Shown one piece after another: positions 18,253-26,607 of a stretch of 64,000 nucleotides of DNA. Source of the stretch: Pseudomonas sp. LS-2 (lineage in GTDB: Bacteria; Pseudomonadota; Gammaproteobacteria; Pseudomonadales; Pseudomonadaceae); assembly GCF_003605735.1 (NCBI RefSeq), contig NZ_QXTJ01000026.1, positions 5,330 to 69,329 on the forward strand. Reading direction: 5' to 3'. The notes beneath the pieces were generated by a model, which worked only from the letters and a program-made list of their open reading frames with translations, did no database searches and had not been told where the DNA came from. The position numbers and the translations under genes are program-made. Every line of letters starts with the position of its first letter. Within the stretch, counting starts at the first letter, position 1.

Positions 18253-19221
18253 TCAGGCGAATGACTGGCTGAAATCCCGCGCCGGGTGTTTGAACGGGCC
18301 CAGCACATCGCCCTGCGCGTCACGGTCGACGCCCAGGCGCGGATCAACGGGCATCGGCACGAGGTAGTCAGGGTTCTTGATGCCGTACTTGGCGAGGATG
18401 GGCGCAATCTGCCCGGTGGACTTGAGCCAGCGAACGCCCTGATTGATGGCATCGAACAGGTCCTGATTCTGTGGGTAGACGCCCCAGATCGCCTGGAACT
18501 TGCCGGTCAGGTTCGGGTAGCGTTCGTCGAATCCGATAGGGATCTGTTTGAGCTTCATGTTCGGGTTTTGCAGGATCATGTAGTCGATGGTCGGCGCATC
18601 CAGGACCGCGAAATCCAGTCGTCCGGCCACCACGTCACGAATGCATGCGTCGGAGTTGTCGTAGAGCTTCACCTCTTTGACGCCGGGGATTTTCTTCATG
18701 TCCGGCACCACGGAATAGCCGGTGTTGCTGCCCAGCGTGCGGCCTTTCAGGTCATCGGCGGTGATGCTGGTGCCGAAGGGCTCGCTGTCGCGCATGATGA
18801 TGTACGCACCGGTGTAGAACACAGGGTCTGTCAGCAGCAGGATCTTGGAACGCATCGGGTTCCAGGCGAAGTTGCCGCCGAACCAGTCCGCGCGGCCGGA
18901 ACGTACCGCCTCGATCACGGCCGGGAAACCCATCGGCAGGATATCCAGCTTCAGTTCGAGACGGTCGGCGATCAGCTTGAGCATCTCCAGGTCAGTCCCC
19001 ACCGGTTGCCCGTCGCGCACGGCACCCAATGGCATGTCGCCCATGCAGGCGGCGGTGAGGTAACCGGGGCGGATGGTCTTGATCGGGGCACCTGCAGCAA
19101 ACGCCGACGGCATGCGCCCCAACATTCCACCGGCCATGCATGCAACAGCGCCGTAGCCGGAAGCCTTGAGCAAGGCACGACGGGAAAGACCACGCTGGAA
19201 GCGTTTTGAATCTGTAGTCAT
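18253..19221 (-). CDS. ABC transporter substrate-binding protein (Tat-exported, amino-acid type)
   Basis: A 322-residue family 3 periplasmic binding protein. The leader has a twin-arginine motif (SRRALLKAS, residues 13-21) before a hydrophobic stretch and an AFAA cleavage site, so export is probably by Tat, which is less common for this family. The mature part has VGTDLEMLKLIADRL, where most members read GFDVDLA. It is the first gene of the importer-RidA-DadA unit. The divergent XRE-cupin regulator at 19475 probably controls it. Confidence 0.88.
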   Translation of the reverse strand: MTTDSKRFQRGLSRRALLKASGYGAVACMAGGMLGRMPSAFAAGAPIKTIRPGYLTAACMGDMPLGAVRDGQPVGTDLEMLKLIADRLELKLDILPMGFPAVIEAVRSGRADWFGGNFAWNPMRSKILLLTDPVFYTGAYIIMRDSEPFGTSITADDLKGRTLGSNTGYSVVPDMKKIPGVKEVKLYDNSDACIRDVVAGRLDFAVLDAPTIDYMILQNPNMKLKQIPIGFDERYPNLTGKFQAIWGVYPQNQDLFDAINQGVRWLKSTGQIAPILAKYGIKNPDYLVPMPVDPRLGVDRDAQGDVLGPFKHPARDFSQSFA

Positions 19222-19365
19222 GAGTCACCTACCGCGGAAAATTGATGGACTGGCTTGCCCCGTCCGTGACGGCGGCAAACTTCGAACAACAGGTTGGGCA
19301 GACTGAATGGTGACGCTGTGGAGCTGATCTGTTTTTGTGTTGGCGAAATCGAATCTATAAGTGAT

Positions 19366-19421
19366 TTTGCATAAATGCAAATATTTTTCTTTGTTGAGAA
19401 CTTTTGCGAGAAAATGCAAAA
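19366..19421. promoter_or_regulatory. Paired TTTTGC/GCAAAA palindromes, candidate operators
   Basis: In the AT-rich gap between the divergent binding-protein and XRE-cupin genes, TTTGCAT (19366-19372) pairs with ATGCAAA (19375-19381), and TTTTGC (19402-19407) pairs with GCAAAA (19416-19421). The ATGCAAA half-site recurs 39 bases apart. Two related palindromes between a regulator and its presumed target operon look like operators. The binding protein is inferred, not shown. Confidence 0.5.
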
Positions 19422-19474
19422 TCCCTGCCTGACCCGCAGATGCCCTGCAGCCCGTTGAATCCGGACACTTCCCC

Positions 19475-20122
19475 ATGAGCGACAAACCTCCCGCCAAAGC
19501 GACGACCCCCAAGCGAGCCCTGCCACGCGCCGAGGCACCGCTTGAGAGCACGGAAGAACCGCCTGAGCCGATGCACGAGCCTGGCCCGATGATCGCCATG
19601 CAGCGCAAACGGCTGAAGTGGTCGCTGACCAAGCTGGCGGAGAAGTCGAACGTATCGATTTCGACCATCTCCCGGATCGAGAACGGCCTGATCTCTCCGA
19701 CCTACGCGGTGCTCGCCCGCCTCTGCGAGGCGCTGGAGATCCGCTGGGCGGACATGCTCGGCACTGAAGAGCAGCGTTTCGCCAAAGGCTGTCGGGTGGT
19801 CAACCGCGCAGGCAGCGGCGTCATGCACAACACTGCCCGTGGCGTCTATGAATGGCTGGGCGCAGACCTGGCAACCAAGAGCATGGAGCCCACCATCGTC
19901 GAGGCGATCCCTGATACCGGCCTGCGCAAGCTGGAAGGCCATGAAGGGGAAGAGTTTCTGTTGGTGCTGGAGGGAAGCATCGTGTTTTTCATGCAGGACT
20001 ACGCGCCGCTGCAGATGAGCAAAGGCGACAGCGTCTACTTCGATGCTTCCATGCCTCATGCTTACTATGGCGTGACCCAGCCAGCGCGTTTTCTGAGCAT
20101 CGTGTCGCGCACTCGCGGCTAA
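19475..20122 (+). CDS. XRE-family regulator with C-terminal cupin domain
   Basis: A 215-residue protein with a Pro-rich, probably disordered N-terminus (residues 1-38), an XRE helix-turn-helix (about 40-95, with SNVSISTISRIENGL as the recognition region) and a cupin barrel (about 135-212, EGEEFLLVLEGSIVFF). Such proteins usually sense a small metabolite through the cupin and control an adjacent transport or catabolic operon. It is divergent from the amino-acid importer-RidA-DadA operon, and the palindromes between them are the likely targets. Autoregulation is possible. Confidence 0.88.
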   Translation: MSDKPPAKATTPKRALPRAEAPLESTEEPPEPMHEPGPMIAMQRKRLKWSLTKLAEKSNVSISTISRIENGLISPTYAVLARLCEALEIRWADMLGTEEQRFAKGCRVVNRAGSGVMHNTARGVYEWLGADLATKSMEPTIVEAIPDTGLRKLEGHEGEEFLLVLEGSIVFFMQDYAPLQMSKGDSVYFDASMPHAYYGVTQPARFLSIVSRTRG

Positions 20123-20184
20123 GGTAGCCACAGCGCGGCGGTGCGGTCATCTACACCTCGTGATGCAGCGGGGATGCAGCCTGT

Positions 20185-20250
20185 GTAGCAGCACGGCTTG
20201 CCGGCGGTGGCGAACACGCGGGCGCCACCGCCGGCAAGCCGGACTGCTAC
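20185..20250. repeat. REP inverted-repeat pair
   Basis: GTAGCAG and GGCTTGCCGGCGGTGGCG on the left are mirrored by CGCCACCGCCGGCAAGCC and CTGCTAC on the right. This is one of about eight members of the same palindromic family in the window, always between genes. Confidence 0.85.
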
Positions 20251-20405
20251 AAGAGCGTTGCGAACCAATGGCGCAAGTGTTGACTGACCCTCCGCTTCGC
20301 GACCGTCGTTACCTCCGATTGCTCCTGCAGGGGATCGCGGTGGCCGGAAGGTCTCTGGTACATGCAAAACAATAGGACGCCGACGCTTCGTGACCAACGC
20401 GGGAC

Positions 20406-20430
20406 CTGTAGGAGTGAGCTTGCTCGCGAT
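20406..20430. repeat. REP element of a second family
   Basis: The core GTAGGAGTGAGCTTGCTCGC contains the GAGCTTGCTC palindrome common in intergenic DNA of fluorescent and syringae-group pseudomonads. Related units with GCGCTTGCCCGCGAT occur in the array at 45.4-46.1 kb. Confidence 0.7.
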
Positions 20431-20478
20431 GCCGGTGGGTCTGGCGCATTGCAGCGTCTGGACTGACGCGGTGAATCC

Positions 20479-21462
20479 CTACTTCACCAACCGCTTTTCC
20501 TTCGAAGGCCGGTAGCCGAAGTACGAGCTGTAGCACTTGCTGAAGTGGCTGGGAGAAACGAAACCGCAAGCGACCAGCACTTCGACCTGAGACAGCTCGG
20601 TGTGCTGCAACAATCGCCGGGCTTCGGTGATGCGCAGCTCCAGGTAATACCGCTGGGGCGTGGTGCCGAGCTGTTCCTTGAACAGGCGTTCGATTTGCCG
20701 ACGTGAACGCCCGGCGTAGACCGCCAATTGCTCCATCTCCAGCGGTTCTTCAAGGTTGGCGTCCATCAGTTTGACGACTTCCTTGAGTGGCGCGCTGACG
20801 CTGATGTGGCGGCTGGGCTTGATCCGGCGATAGCGCGATTCCTCGAACGACAGAATGTCTTCGATGCCTTCCACCAACGCCTTGTCGTGCAGCTCCTTGA
20901 TCCATTCCAGCGCCATATGAAACGCACCGGAAGGACTGGACGCCGTGAGCCGGTCGCGGTCCACCACGAACGGCTCGCTGGTGACGTGAGTGACTTTGCA
21001 GATCTCGGCCAGCGCCGGGCGGTGTTCGGGATGGATTGCGCAACGGTAGCCTTCGAGCAGTCCGGCGGCGCCGAGGAACCATGCGCCGTTCCACAATCCG
21101 GCCAGCGTGATCCCCAGCTCGGAGGCGGTGACCAGCAGATTGATCAAATCCTCGTCGGCCTTGAGTTCAGTCCGATACCCGCCGCAGATCACCAGCAGAT
21201 CAAGGTCTTTGAGAGAAGGCACCTCAAGGCGCGCGTCGGGCCGAATCACCAGCCCCAGATCGCTGATGACCTCCCCGTCCTGCAAGCCGAAGGTCTTGGA
21301 GGTGAACAGCTTTGGCCGCAATAGATTCGCCGTAACAATCGTGTCCAGCGCCTGGGTGAAGGCTGGCAAGGAGAAGTTTTCCAGTAACAGAAAGCCTGTC
21401 CGCGTGTGTGAGCAGGGTATTTTTCTGTTCTCTTCCAGGTAGCGGAGATTCTTGCCCTTCAT
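20479..21462 (-). CDS. GlxA family (DJ-1-like domain plus AraC HTH) transcriptional regulator
   Basis: About 327 residues from ATG 21462; a TTG at 21492 with an AGGCG-like site would add 10. The N-terminal two thirds is a DJ-1/GATase1-like domain (FLLLENFSLPAF, LVICGGYR, AGLWNGAWFLG), where the usual nucleophile Cys of the AxCxG motif is replaced by Asn, so it is a sensor rather than an enzyme. The C-terminal third is an AraC-type double HTH (about 230-320, ending in FSKCYSSYFGYRPS). Relatives such as ArgR, GbdR and CdhR control amino-acid and quaternary-amine catabolism. No target operon is adjacent and divergent, so its regulon is unclear. Confidence 0.88.
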   Translation of the reverse strand: MKGKNLRYLEENRKIPCSHTRTGFLLLENFSLPAFTQALDTIVTANLLRPKLFTSKTFGLQDGEVISDLGLVIRPDARLEVPSLKDLDLLVICGGYRTELKADEDLINLLVTASELGITLAGLWNGAWFLGAAGLLEGYRCAIHPEHRPALAEICKVTHVTSEPFVVDRDRLTASSPSGAFHMALEWIKELHDKALVEGIEDILSFEESRYRRIKPSRHISVSAPLKEVVKLMDANLEEPLEMEQLAVYAGRSRRQIERLFKEQLGTTPQRYYLELRITEARRLLQHTELSQVEVLVACGFVSPSHFSKCYSSYFGYRPSKEKRLVK

Positions 21463-21730
21463 CCCACCGCTGAACTCTCGTCTTTCGCTCAACGCGCGCC
21501 TCGCCCTGTTGTTTCAACGACCAAACTGCTGAACACTTTCACGCGCGCCTCTGCCAATCAAATTCAAAAAACCGGGATGGAGCCAATGACTTCAGCGCTT
21601 TGAGCGACGGCATTTAGTGAATTCCGTTCCAGATCCTTCCAGAAGGTAAAGGAACGAGCCGCGCACAGCCCTTCCCGGAGCGTACGCGCCGAGATTATCG
21701 CAAAGTGATGGCGCGTGACAGGAAGCGTGC

Positions 21731-22210
21731 CTAACCCCTCACTGCCGCCTCGATCTGTGCGATGTCGATTTTGGTCATGCCCATCATGGCATTGAAGGCG
21801 CGCCTGGCTGCGGCTCGATCCGGGTTGGCGATCGCCGCCGTAAGCACTCGCGGGGTGATCTGCCATGAAACACCCCACTTGTCCTTGCACCAACCGCAGA
21901 CACTGGCTTCACCACCGTTGCCGATGATCGCGTCCCACAGCTGGTCGGTTTCGACCTGATCGTCGGTGGCGACCTGGAAGGAGAACGACTCGTTGTGTTT
22001 GAACACCGGGCCGCCGTTCAGGCCGATACAGGGGATGCCCATGACGGTGAACTCCACCGTGATCACATCGCCCGCCTTGCCCGAGGGATAATCGTCAGGG
22101 GCCAGGTGCACAGCGGTCACCGCACTGTCCGGGAAAGTCCTGGCATAAAAGCTCGCAGCGTCCTCAGCGGTGCCTTCGTACCAGAGGCAGATTGTGTTCT
22201 TGCTGACCAT
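21731..22210 (-). CDS. VOC superfamily protein (3-demethylubiquinone methyltransferase-like domain)
   Basis: A 159-residue protein of the PhnB-like VOC group (PF06983). Diagnostic points are ICLWYEGTAEDAASFYARTF at the start and WCKDKWGVSWQITP near residue 107. Despite the domain name, members are not known methyltransferases and are usually of unknown function. ATG 22210 has CGGAGAA upstream. It stands alone between a repeat-bearing gap and a 240-base non-coding stretch. Confidence 0.85.
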   Translation of the reverse strand: MVSKNTICLWYEGTAEDAASFYARTFPDSAVTAVHLAPDDYPSGKAGDVITVEFTVMGIPCIGLNGGPVFKHNESFSFQVATDDQVETDQLWDAIIGNGGEASVCGWCKDKWGVSWQITPRVLTAAIANPDRAAARRAFNAMMGMTKIDIAQIEAAVRG

Positions 22211-22289
22211 TTCGGTTCTCCGGAGTCGGGAGTGGAGAGGTCAGTCTAGTCGGGGGCGACTCACCTGACGCAGCGTCTGGTCGATTGCC

Positions 22290-22357
22290 TTCGCCAGCAA
22301 GCCGGCCACAGGTTCATGCGTTTATCATCCCCCTGCAGGAGCGGGCTGGTTGGCGAA
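22290..22357. repeat. Imperfect REP-like inverted repeat
   Basis: TTCGCCAGCAAGCCGGC (22290-22306) is roughly mirrored by GCGGGCTGGTTGGCGAA (22341-22357). The same kind of repeat, with better arms, occurs at 46363-46442. Confidence 0.65.
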
Positions 22358-22398
22358 CGCATCAGTCCATGCTCGCCAGCCTGCCCTGAGCCATCGGG

Positions 22399-24654
22399 TC
22401 AAACGCCTGCGCTTTGCTGCCAGCCCTTCCTGGCCAAAGGCAGGGACACCAATCGTCTGCCCATCGCCTGACTCATCGCATTGCCCAAGGCCGCCGCCAT
22501 CGGGCCCTGTACGATTTCCGCCGCGCCGAGAAACGCCTCACCCGGCTGATCAATCAAATGCACTTCCACTTGCCGAGGCAACGCTGGAAACCGGATGATC
22601 GGATAGCCGCTCCAGTCATAACTGCGCACGCCTTCAGGCCCATATTCCACCTGTTCATAGAGCGTCCAGCTCGCCGACTGAACGATCCCGCCCTCCACCT
22701 GATTGCGCAGCCCGTCTGGCGACACCACCTGGCCTACGTCCACCGCCGTGACCACCCGATCAATGACCACCTCCCCGGTCTGACGCTGCACATGAACCTG
22801 CACCGCTATCGCGCAATAACCCATGATGTTCTTGTACCGGGCAAAAGCGAATCCGATGCCGCTGCCCGGTCCCGCAGCCGCGTGCGGCCAGCCGAACGCC
22901 TTGGCCGCCTGCTCGATCACCGCACGCGCCCGGGGATCGCTCAGATGCTGCAGCCGGAACTGCACCGGATCGACATTGGTCTGGATCGCCAACTCATCCA
23001 TCGCGCTTTCGATACCGAAGACATTGATGTGCGCCCCCAGCGAACGCATCGCCGAAGTCCGAAACGGCATTTGCGTCACGAAGGTCATGTTAATCCGGCT
23101 GCTGTCAACGTCATACAGCGGAACGACATTTCGATCACCGTCACCTTCAGGCTGAGCGATGGGCACGGATGGCGCCGGAATGAACGGCCTGGCCAGCAAC
23201 CAGGAAGGCATCAGACGCCCGGCGTTGACGATGCGCTCGTTGTGCGGCGTGGTCCACAGCTCAGTGTTCCAGTGCTGCAGACGCCCGCTGTCGTCCAGCC
23301 CGGCATCCAGTTCGACACGCATGGCCGAACTGTAGGGTTCCCAAATATTCTCTTGCTCGCGCATCCATTGCAGGCGCACTGGCTGGCCGGGCACTGCCAT
23401 GGCGATCAACGCGGCGTCGGCGGCCGCGTCATCGGCGCCGTTATGGCCGTAGCAACCCGAGCCCTCCACATGAATGCAGCGCACCTGCTCTGGCGTCAGC
23501 CTGAGCATTTCCGCAATCCCGGCCCGCAAAGGATAAACGCCCTGGGTGTGGGTCCAGACCGTCAACAACCCGTCCTTGAACCAGGCCACCGAACACGACG
23601 GTCCGATGGAGCCGTGCATCAGGTACTGCTTGGTCACAGTGGATTTCCAGCGCCGCGCAGCAGGCGCATCCGGTGTGCCCTTATGGGTGATGGGATAGCG
23701 CCGAGCAGGCAACTCGGTGAGCAACCGATGAATGTTCTGCGACTCGGGCAATGGGTCGCCCTCTGTCCAGCGCGCCAGCTCGTAACCCTTGCGCATCGCT
23801 TTGATCGCCTGCCATTCATCCTTTGCGATCACGGCCAGATAGCTGCCATCGCGAACCAGCTTGATGACGCCGCTCATGCGTTCGATGGCGGGCTGGTCTA
23901 TGTCCAGCAACCGACTCCCGCGTCTGGGTGGGCGAATGACTCGCGCATGCAGCATCCCCGGCAGACGCATGTCTTGCACGTAGCTGGCGCCGCCAGTGAC
24001 TTTGGCGGGGATGTCCAGCCTTGGCAGTGAATGGCCGATCAGGGTGAAGCGTTCGGCGGGTTTGAGCGGTGAATCCTTGCTCGCGTAGCGGTGTAGCTGA
24101 ACCCCCGCCACCGCCTGCGCGTAGGTCATGCTTCGCCCATCGCGGCCATGAACGACTGCGTCACGGGTGGTCAGGCCTTCAACCGGCTGAGCCCACTGCC
24201 GGGCAGCGGACTCAAGCAGCAGTTGCCTCACCTGAGCGGCAGCATTGAACAGCGCGGTGCCGCTGTCGAACATGGTGTGACTGCCTGCGGTGTAGCCTTC
24301 GTTGGGCGTGAGCGCGGTGTCGGCGGTGATGAATCGAATCGCCTGCGGCGCGACTTCCAGCCGTTCGGCCGCCACTTGCAACAACGCGGTTTTGACGCCG
24401 GTTCCCAGCTCCACCTTGCCGGTGTACACCGTGATGCCGTCTTTTTCGTCGATGCGTATCCAGGCATCGAGAAACGGGTTGGTGCGCAGACTGCCGGCCA
24501 GATCGGGCGCCAGCACCTGGGTGCCGAGCGTATCGACTTCCGTGTCGGCAAAGGCACGACCGGCGCCAGGCACCAAGGCAAAGCCAATCACCAGCGCGCC
24601 ATTGACGAGAAACGCACGCCGCCCCTGGTCCACATCCTGGTCGCGGCGCCTCAT
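22399..24654 (-). CDS. Molybdenum hydroxylase large subunit (xanthine dehydrogenase/isoquinoline oxidoreductase family)
   Basis: About 751 residues from ATG 24654, which overlaps the 2Fe-2S gene stop (ATGA). The leader carries an RR motif (QGRRAFLVNG, residues 10-19) and a hydrophobic stretch, so it is probably exported by Tat with its small partner. The family core includes KVELGTGVKTALLQVAAE, the GGASYVQDM segment and a late RQVEVHLIDQ with GEAFLGAAEI, whose Glu is the catalytic base. It binds the molybdenum cytosine dinucleotide cofactor and hydroxylates an N-heterocycle or aldehyde. With the neighbouring triheme cytochrome it would pass electrons to the respiratory chain. Substrate unknown. 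Confidence 0.88.
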   Translation of the reverse strand: MRRRDQDVDQGRRAFLVNGALVIGFALVPGAGRAFADTEVDTLGTQVLAPDLAGSLRTNPFLDAWIRIDEKDGITVYTGKVELGTGVKTALLQVAAERLEVAPQAIRFITADTALTPNEGYTAGSHTMFDSGTALFNAAAQVRQLLLESAARQWAQPVEGLTTRDAVVHGRDGRSMTYAQAVAGVQLHRYASKDSPLKPAERFTLIGHSLPRLDIPAKVTGGASYVQDMRLPGMLHARVIRPPRRGSRLLDIDQPAIERMSGVIKLVRDGSYLAVIAKDEWQAIKAMRKGYELARWTEGDPLPESQNIHRLLTELPARRYPITHKGTPDAPAARRWKSTVTKQYLMHGSIGPSCSVAWFKDGLLTVWTHTQGVYPLRAGIAEMLRLTPEQVRCIHVEGSGCYGHNGADDAAADAALIAMAVPGQPVRLQWMREQENIWEPYSSAMRVELDAGLDDSGRLQHWNTELWTTPHNERIVNAGRLMPSWLLARPFIPAPSVPIAQPEGDGDRNVVPLYDVDSSRINMTFVTQMPFRTSAMRSLGAHINVFGIESAMDELAIQTNVDPVQFRLQHLSDPRARAVIEQAAKAFGWPHAAAGPGSGIGFAFARYKNIMGYCAIAVQVHVQRQTGEVVIDRVVTAVDVGQVVSPDGLRNQVEGGIVQSASWTLYEQVEYGPEGVRSYDWSGYPIIRFPALPRQVEVHLIDQPGEAFLGAAEIVQGPMAAALGNAMSQAMGRRLVSLPLARKGWQQSAGV

Positions 24655-25115
24655 GCTTTCACCCCGCTGCCGATGACAGCCTTGATCGCTGAAAAAATAC
24701 GCAGATGGGTGCCGCATCGGCACAGGTTGGGGGCCATGTGCTCGCGAATCTGCTCATCGCTGGGCTGGGGCACCGCTTCGATCAGTGCCTGGGCGCGCAT
24801 GATCATGCCGGCGATGCAATACCCGCATTGCGCGGCCTGTGCATCGATGAACGCCCGCTGCAAGGCGCCAGGTTGCTCCGTCGTGCCCAGTCCCTCAACC
24901 GTTCGGACGGATTTTCCGGCGGCGGCTTCTGCTGGCAACAGGCAGGAGAACACAGGCTTGTCGGCGACCATGACGGTACAGGCGCCACATTGTCCAAGGC
25001 CGCAGCCGTATTTGGCGCCGTTGAGTTGCAGATGATTGCGCAAGGCATACAGCAGCGGCATGTCGGGATCGATGTCCAGTTGATGATCCTTGCCATTGAC
25101 GTTCAAGGTGATCAT
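24651..25115 (-). CDS. Molybdenum hydroxylase 2Fe-2S subunit
   Basis: A 154-residue protein with two [2Fe-2S] clusters. The plant-ferredoxin-like cluster uses Cys 38, 43, 46 and 58 (CGLGQCGAC then C). The second uses Cys 97, 100, 132 and 134 (CGYC and CRC). This is the IorA/NicA/CoxS layout. There is no signal of its own; it probably crosses the membrane bound to the large subunit. It overlaps the next gene by 4 bases on each side. Confidence 0.93.
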   Translation of the reverse strand: MITLNVNGKDHQLDIDPDMPLLYALRNHLQLNGAKYGCGLGQCGACTVMVADKPVFSCLLPAEAAAGKSVRTVEGLGTTEQPGALQRAFIDAQAAQCGYCIAGMIMRAQALIEAVPQPSDEQIREHMAPNLCRCGTHLRIFSAIKAVIGSGVKA

Positions 25116-26380
25116 TTCGACGCCCCTTCGTGACGGAGAGTGGTGACGGTTTTTTCCAGGTCGGTCCAGGGTTGCGCGGCACAGGCCTGATTGCGCAGAT
25201 AGCCGGCTAGCGCGGCGATGTGCGAGTCGTCCAGCGCGTCGGCAAAGGCCGGCATGTAGTGACTCGGCTGGCGGGTGGACATCGGAATGCCTTCGAGAAT
25301 GGTCTTGATCAGGTTGCGCGGGCTGTCGGACGTCGCGGCCGAAACGACGCTCAGCGCAGGGCGCCCGTCAACGGTGCGCATCGGCGCTCCCGCGCCGTGG
25401 CAACCGGCGCAGGCGCCAGCGAAAAGCGCTGCGCCTTCTGCATTGTCGGCAGCTGGAGGGGGCGTGGCGGCGCAGGCAGGCCCGGCTTTCGACGTGGTCG
25501 CGGGGAGGCTCAGGATATATTCGGCGATGGCTTGCGCATCTTCGACAGGAAGCTGCGCGATACTCAGGCTGACCGGCAGCATCGGGCCGGCGGCGCCACC
25601 ATGGTCTGTTGCCACCTGCGCACGAAGGTATGCGACCAGTTGTTCTGTCGACCACGGATTGGCAGCCTGCGCCAACCCGGTGAGTGCCGGCGCATGCCAG
25701 CCGTCTACCAGGCCGCCGCCCAGGTGCTCGCTACCCTTCTCGCCGCCAATGAAGTTCAGAGGCGTATGGCAGGACGAGCAATGTCCCGCCCCTTCGACCA
25801 GATAACGGCCGCGATTCCATTTCGCCGATTGGCCCGGCACATCCGTCAACGGATCGTTGCGCAGGAACAGCAGGTTCCAGAACGACACCAGCGCACGGAA
25901 GTTCATGGGGAACATCATGTGGTTGTCCGGTGCTCGCGCCTGCACCGGATCGACGCTCGTCAGGTAGTGATAGGCATCGACGATGTCAGTGTCAGTCATC
26001 CGGCTGTAATGCACGTAGGGAAAGGCCGGATAGAGGAAATGCCCATCCCGGGCAACCCCTTTGCGCATGGCTCGCACGAATGCTTCCTGGGACCATCCGC
26101 CGATTCCGGTTTCACGATCAGGCGTGATATTGGTGGTGTAGAGCGTGCCGAAAGGTGTCACCAGTGGCAGCCCCCCAGCCATGTAGGCACCCCCGGGCCG
26201 GGTGTGGCAGACCGCACAGTCGCCCTGCTCGACGACTTTCGCCCCCCGTTCGACACTCGCTGCATCGGCGATCAGCGGTTTGTCGAGCAGGGGAATGGCA
26301 GGGCGCCACATCAGGGTCGCGCACACTGCCAGGCCGATCAGTACGACCAGCAGTAACGCCCAGAGCGATTTTCGCTTCAT
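25112..26380 (-). CDS. Membrane-anchored triheme cytochrome c of the molybdenum hydroxylase
   Basis: A 422-residue protein with an uncleaved N-terminal helix (about 6-24) and three CxxCH sites: CAVCH at 55, CSSCH near 206 and CAGCH near 328. The domain order matches the cytochrome at 189-1415, so the two are paralogues recruited to different dehydrogenases. Some nicotinate hydroxylases have the cytochrome fused to the large subunit; here it is separate. It is the first gene of the three-gene operon and should link the enzyme to quinone or cytochrome oxidase. Confidence 0.9.
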   Translation of the reverse strand: MKRKSLWALLLVVLIGLAVCATLMWRPAIPLLDKPLIADAASVERGAKVVEQGDCAVCHTRPGGAYMAGGLPLVTPFGTLYTTNITPDRETGIGGWSQEAFVRAMRKGVARDGHFLYPAFPYVHYSRMTDTDIVDAYHYLTSVDPVQARAPDNHMMFPMNFRALVSFWNLLFLRNDPLTDVPGQSAKWNRGRYLVEGAGHCSSCHTPLNFIGGEKGSEHLGGGLVDGWHAPALTGLAQAANPWSTEQLVAYLRAQVATDHGGAAGPMLPVSLSIAQLPVEDAQAIAEYILSLPATTSKAGPACAATPPPAADNAEGAALFAGACAGCHGAGAPMRTVDGRPALSVVSAATSDSPRNLIKTILEGIPMSTRQPSHYMPAFADALDDSHIAALAGYLRNQACAAQPWTDLEKTVTTLRHEGASK

Positions 26381-26607
26381 GGTCGGGCCTCGTTGGAATC
26401 ACGGTTCATCGAGCATGAAATCTACCCAGACCGGGATGGGAAGAACTTGTACAGTCGTGCTGATTCCAGCATTTCGGCGGATGAGTGTTGCCCAACACAG
26501 GGGCGGCGCCCACATCACGCACCATCGGTTATAGACATCCCGACATCTGTGTCCCTAACATCCGCGCGTGCCACAGCGACCTGTGTCTTTCTAGCGGATA
26601 TCCCTCA

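Larger units (their letters stand above)
20123..20478. other. Convergent intergenic region with two REP-type elements
   Basis: It separates the stops of the XRE-cupin and GlxA genes. It holds the REP pair at 20185-20250 and a different REP motif at 20406-20430. No gene is supported. Confidence 0.6.

Noticed and set aside
21564-21730. Possible tRNA or tRNA remnant, because the minus-strand translation ends in a phrase often seen next to tRNA genes
   Set aside because: No cloverleaf and no TTCGA-type T-loop could be found.
22414-24030. 538-residue plus-strand frame opposite the molybdenum hydroxylase
   Set aside because: Antisense of a gene with clear family motifs; the frame is rich in His and Arg and has no recognisable domain.
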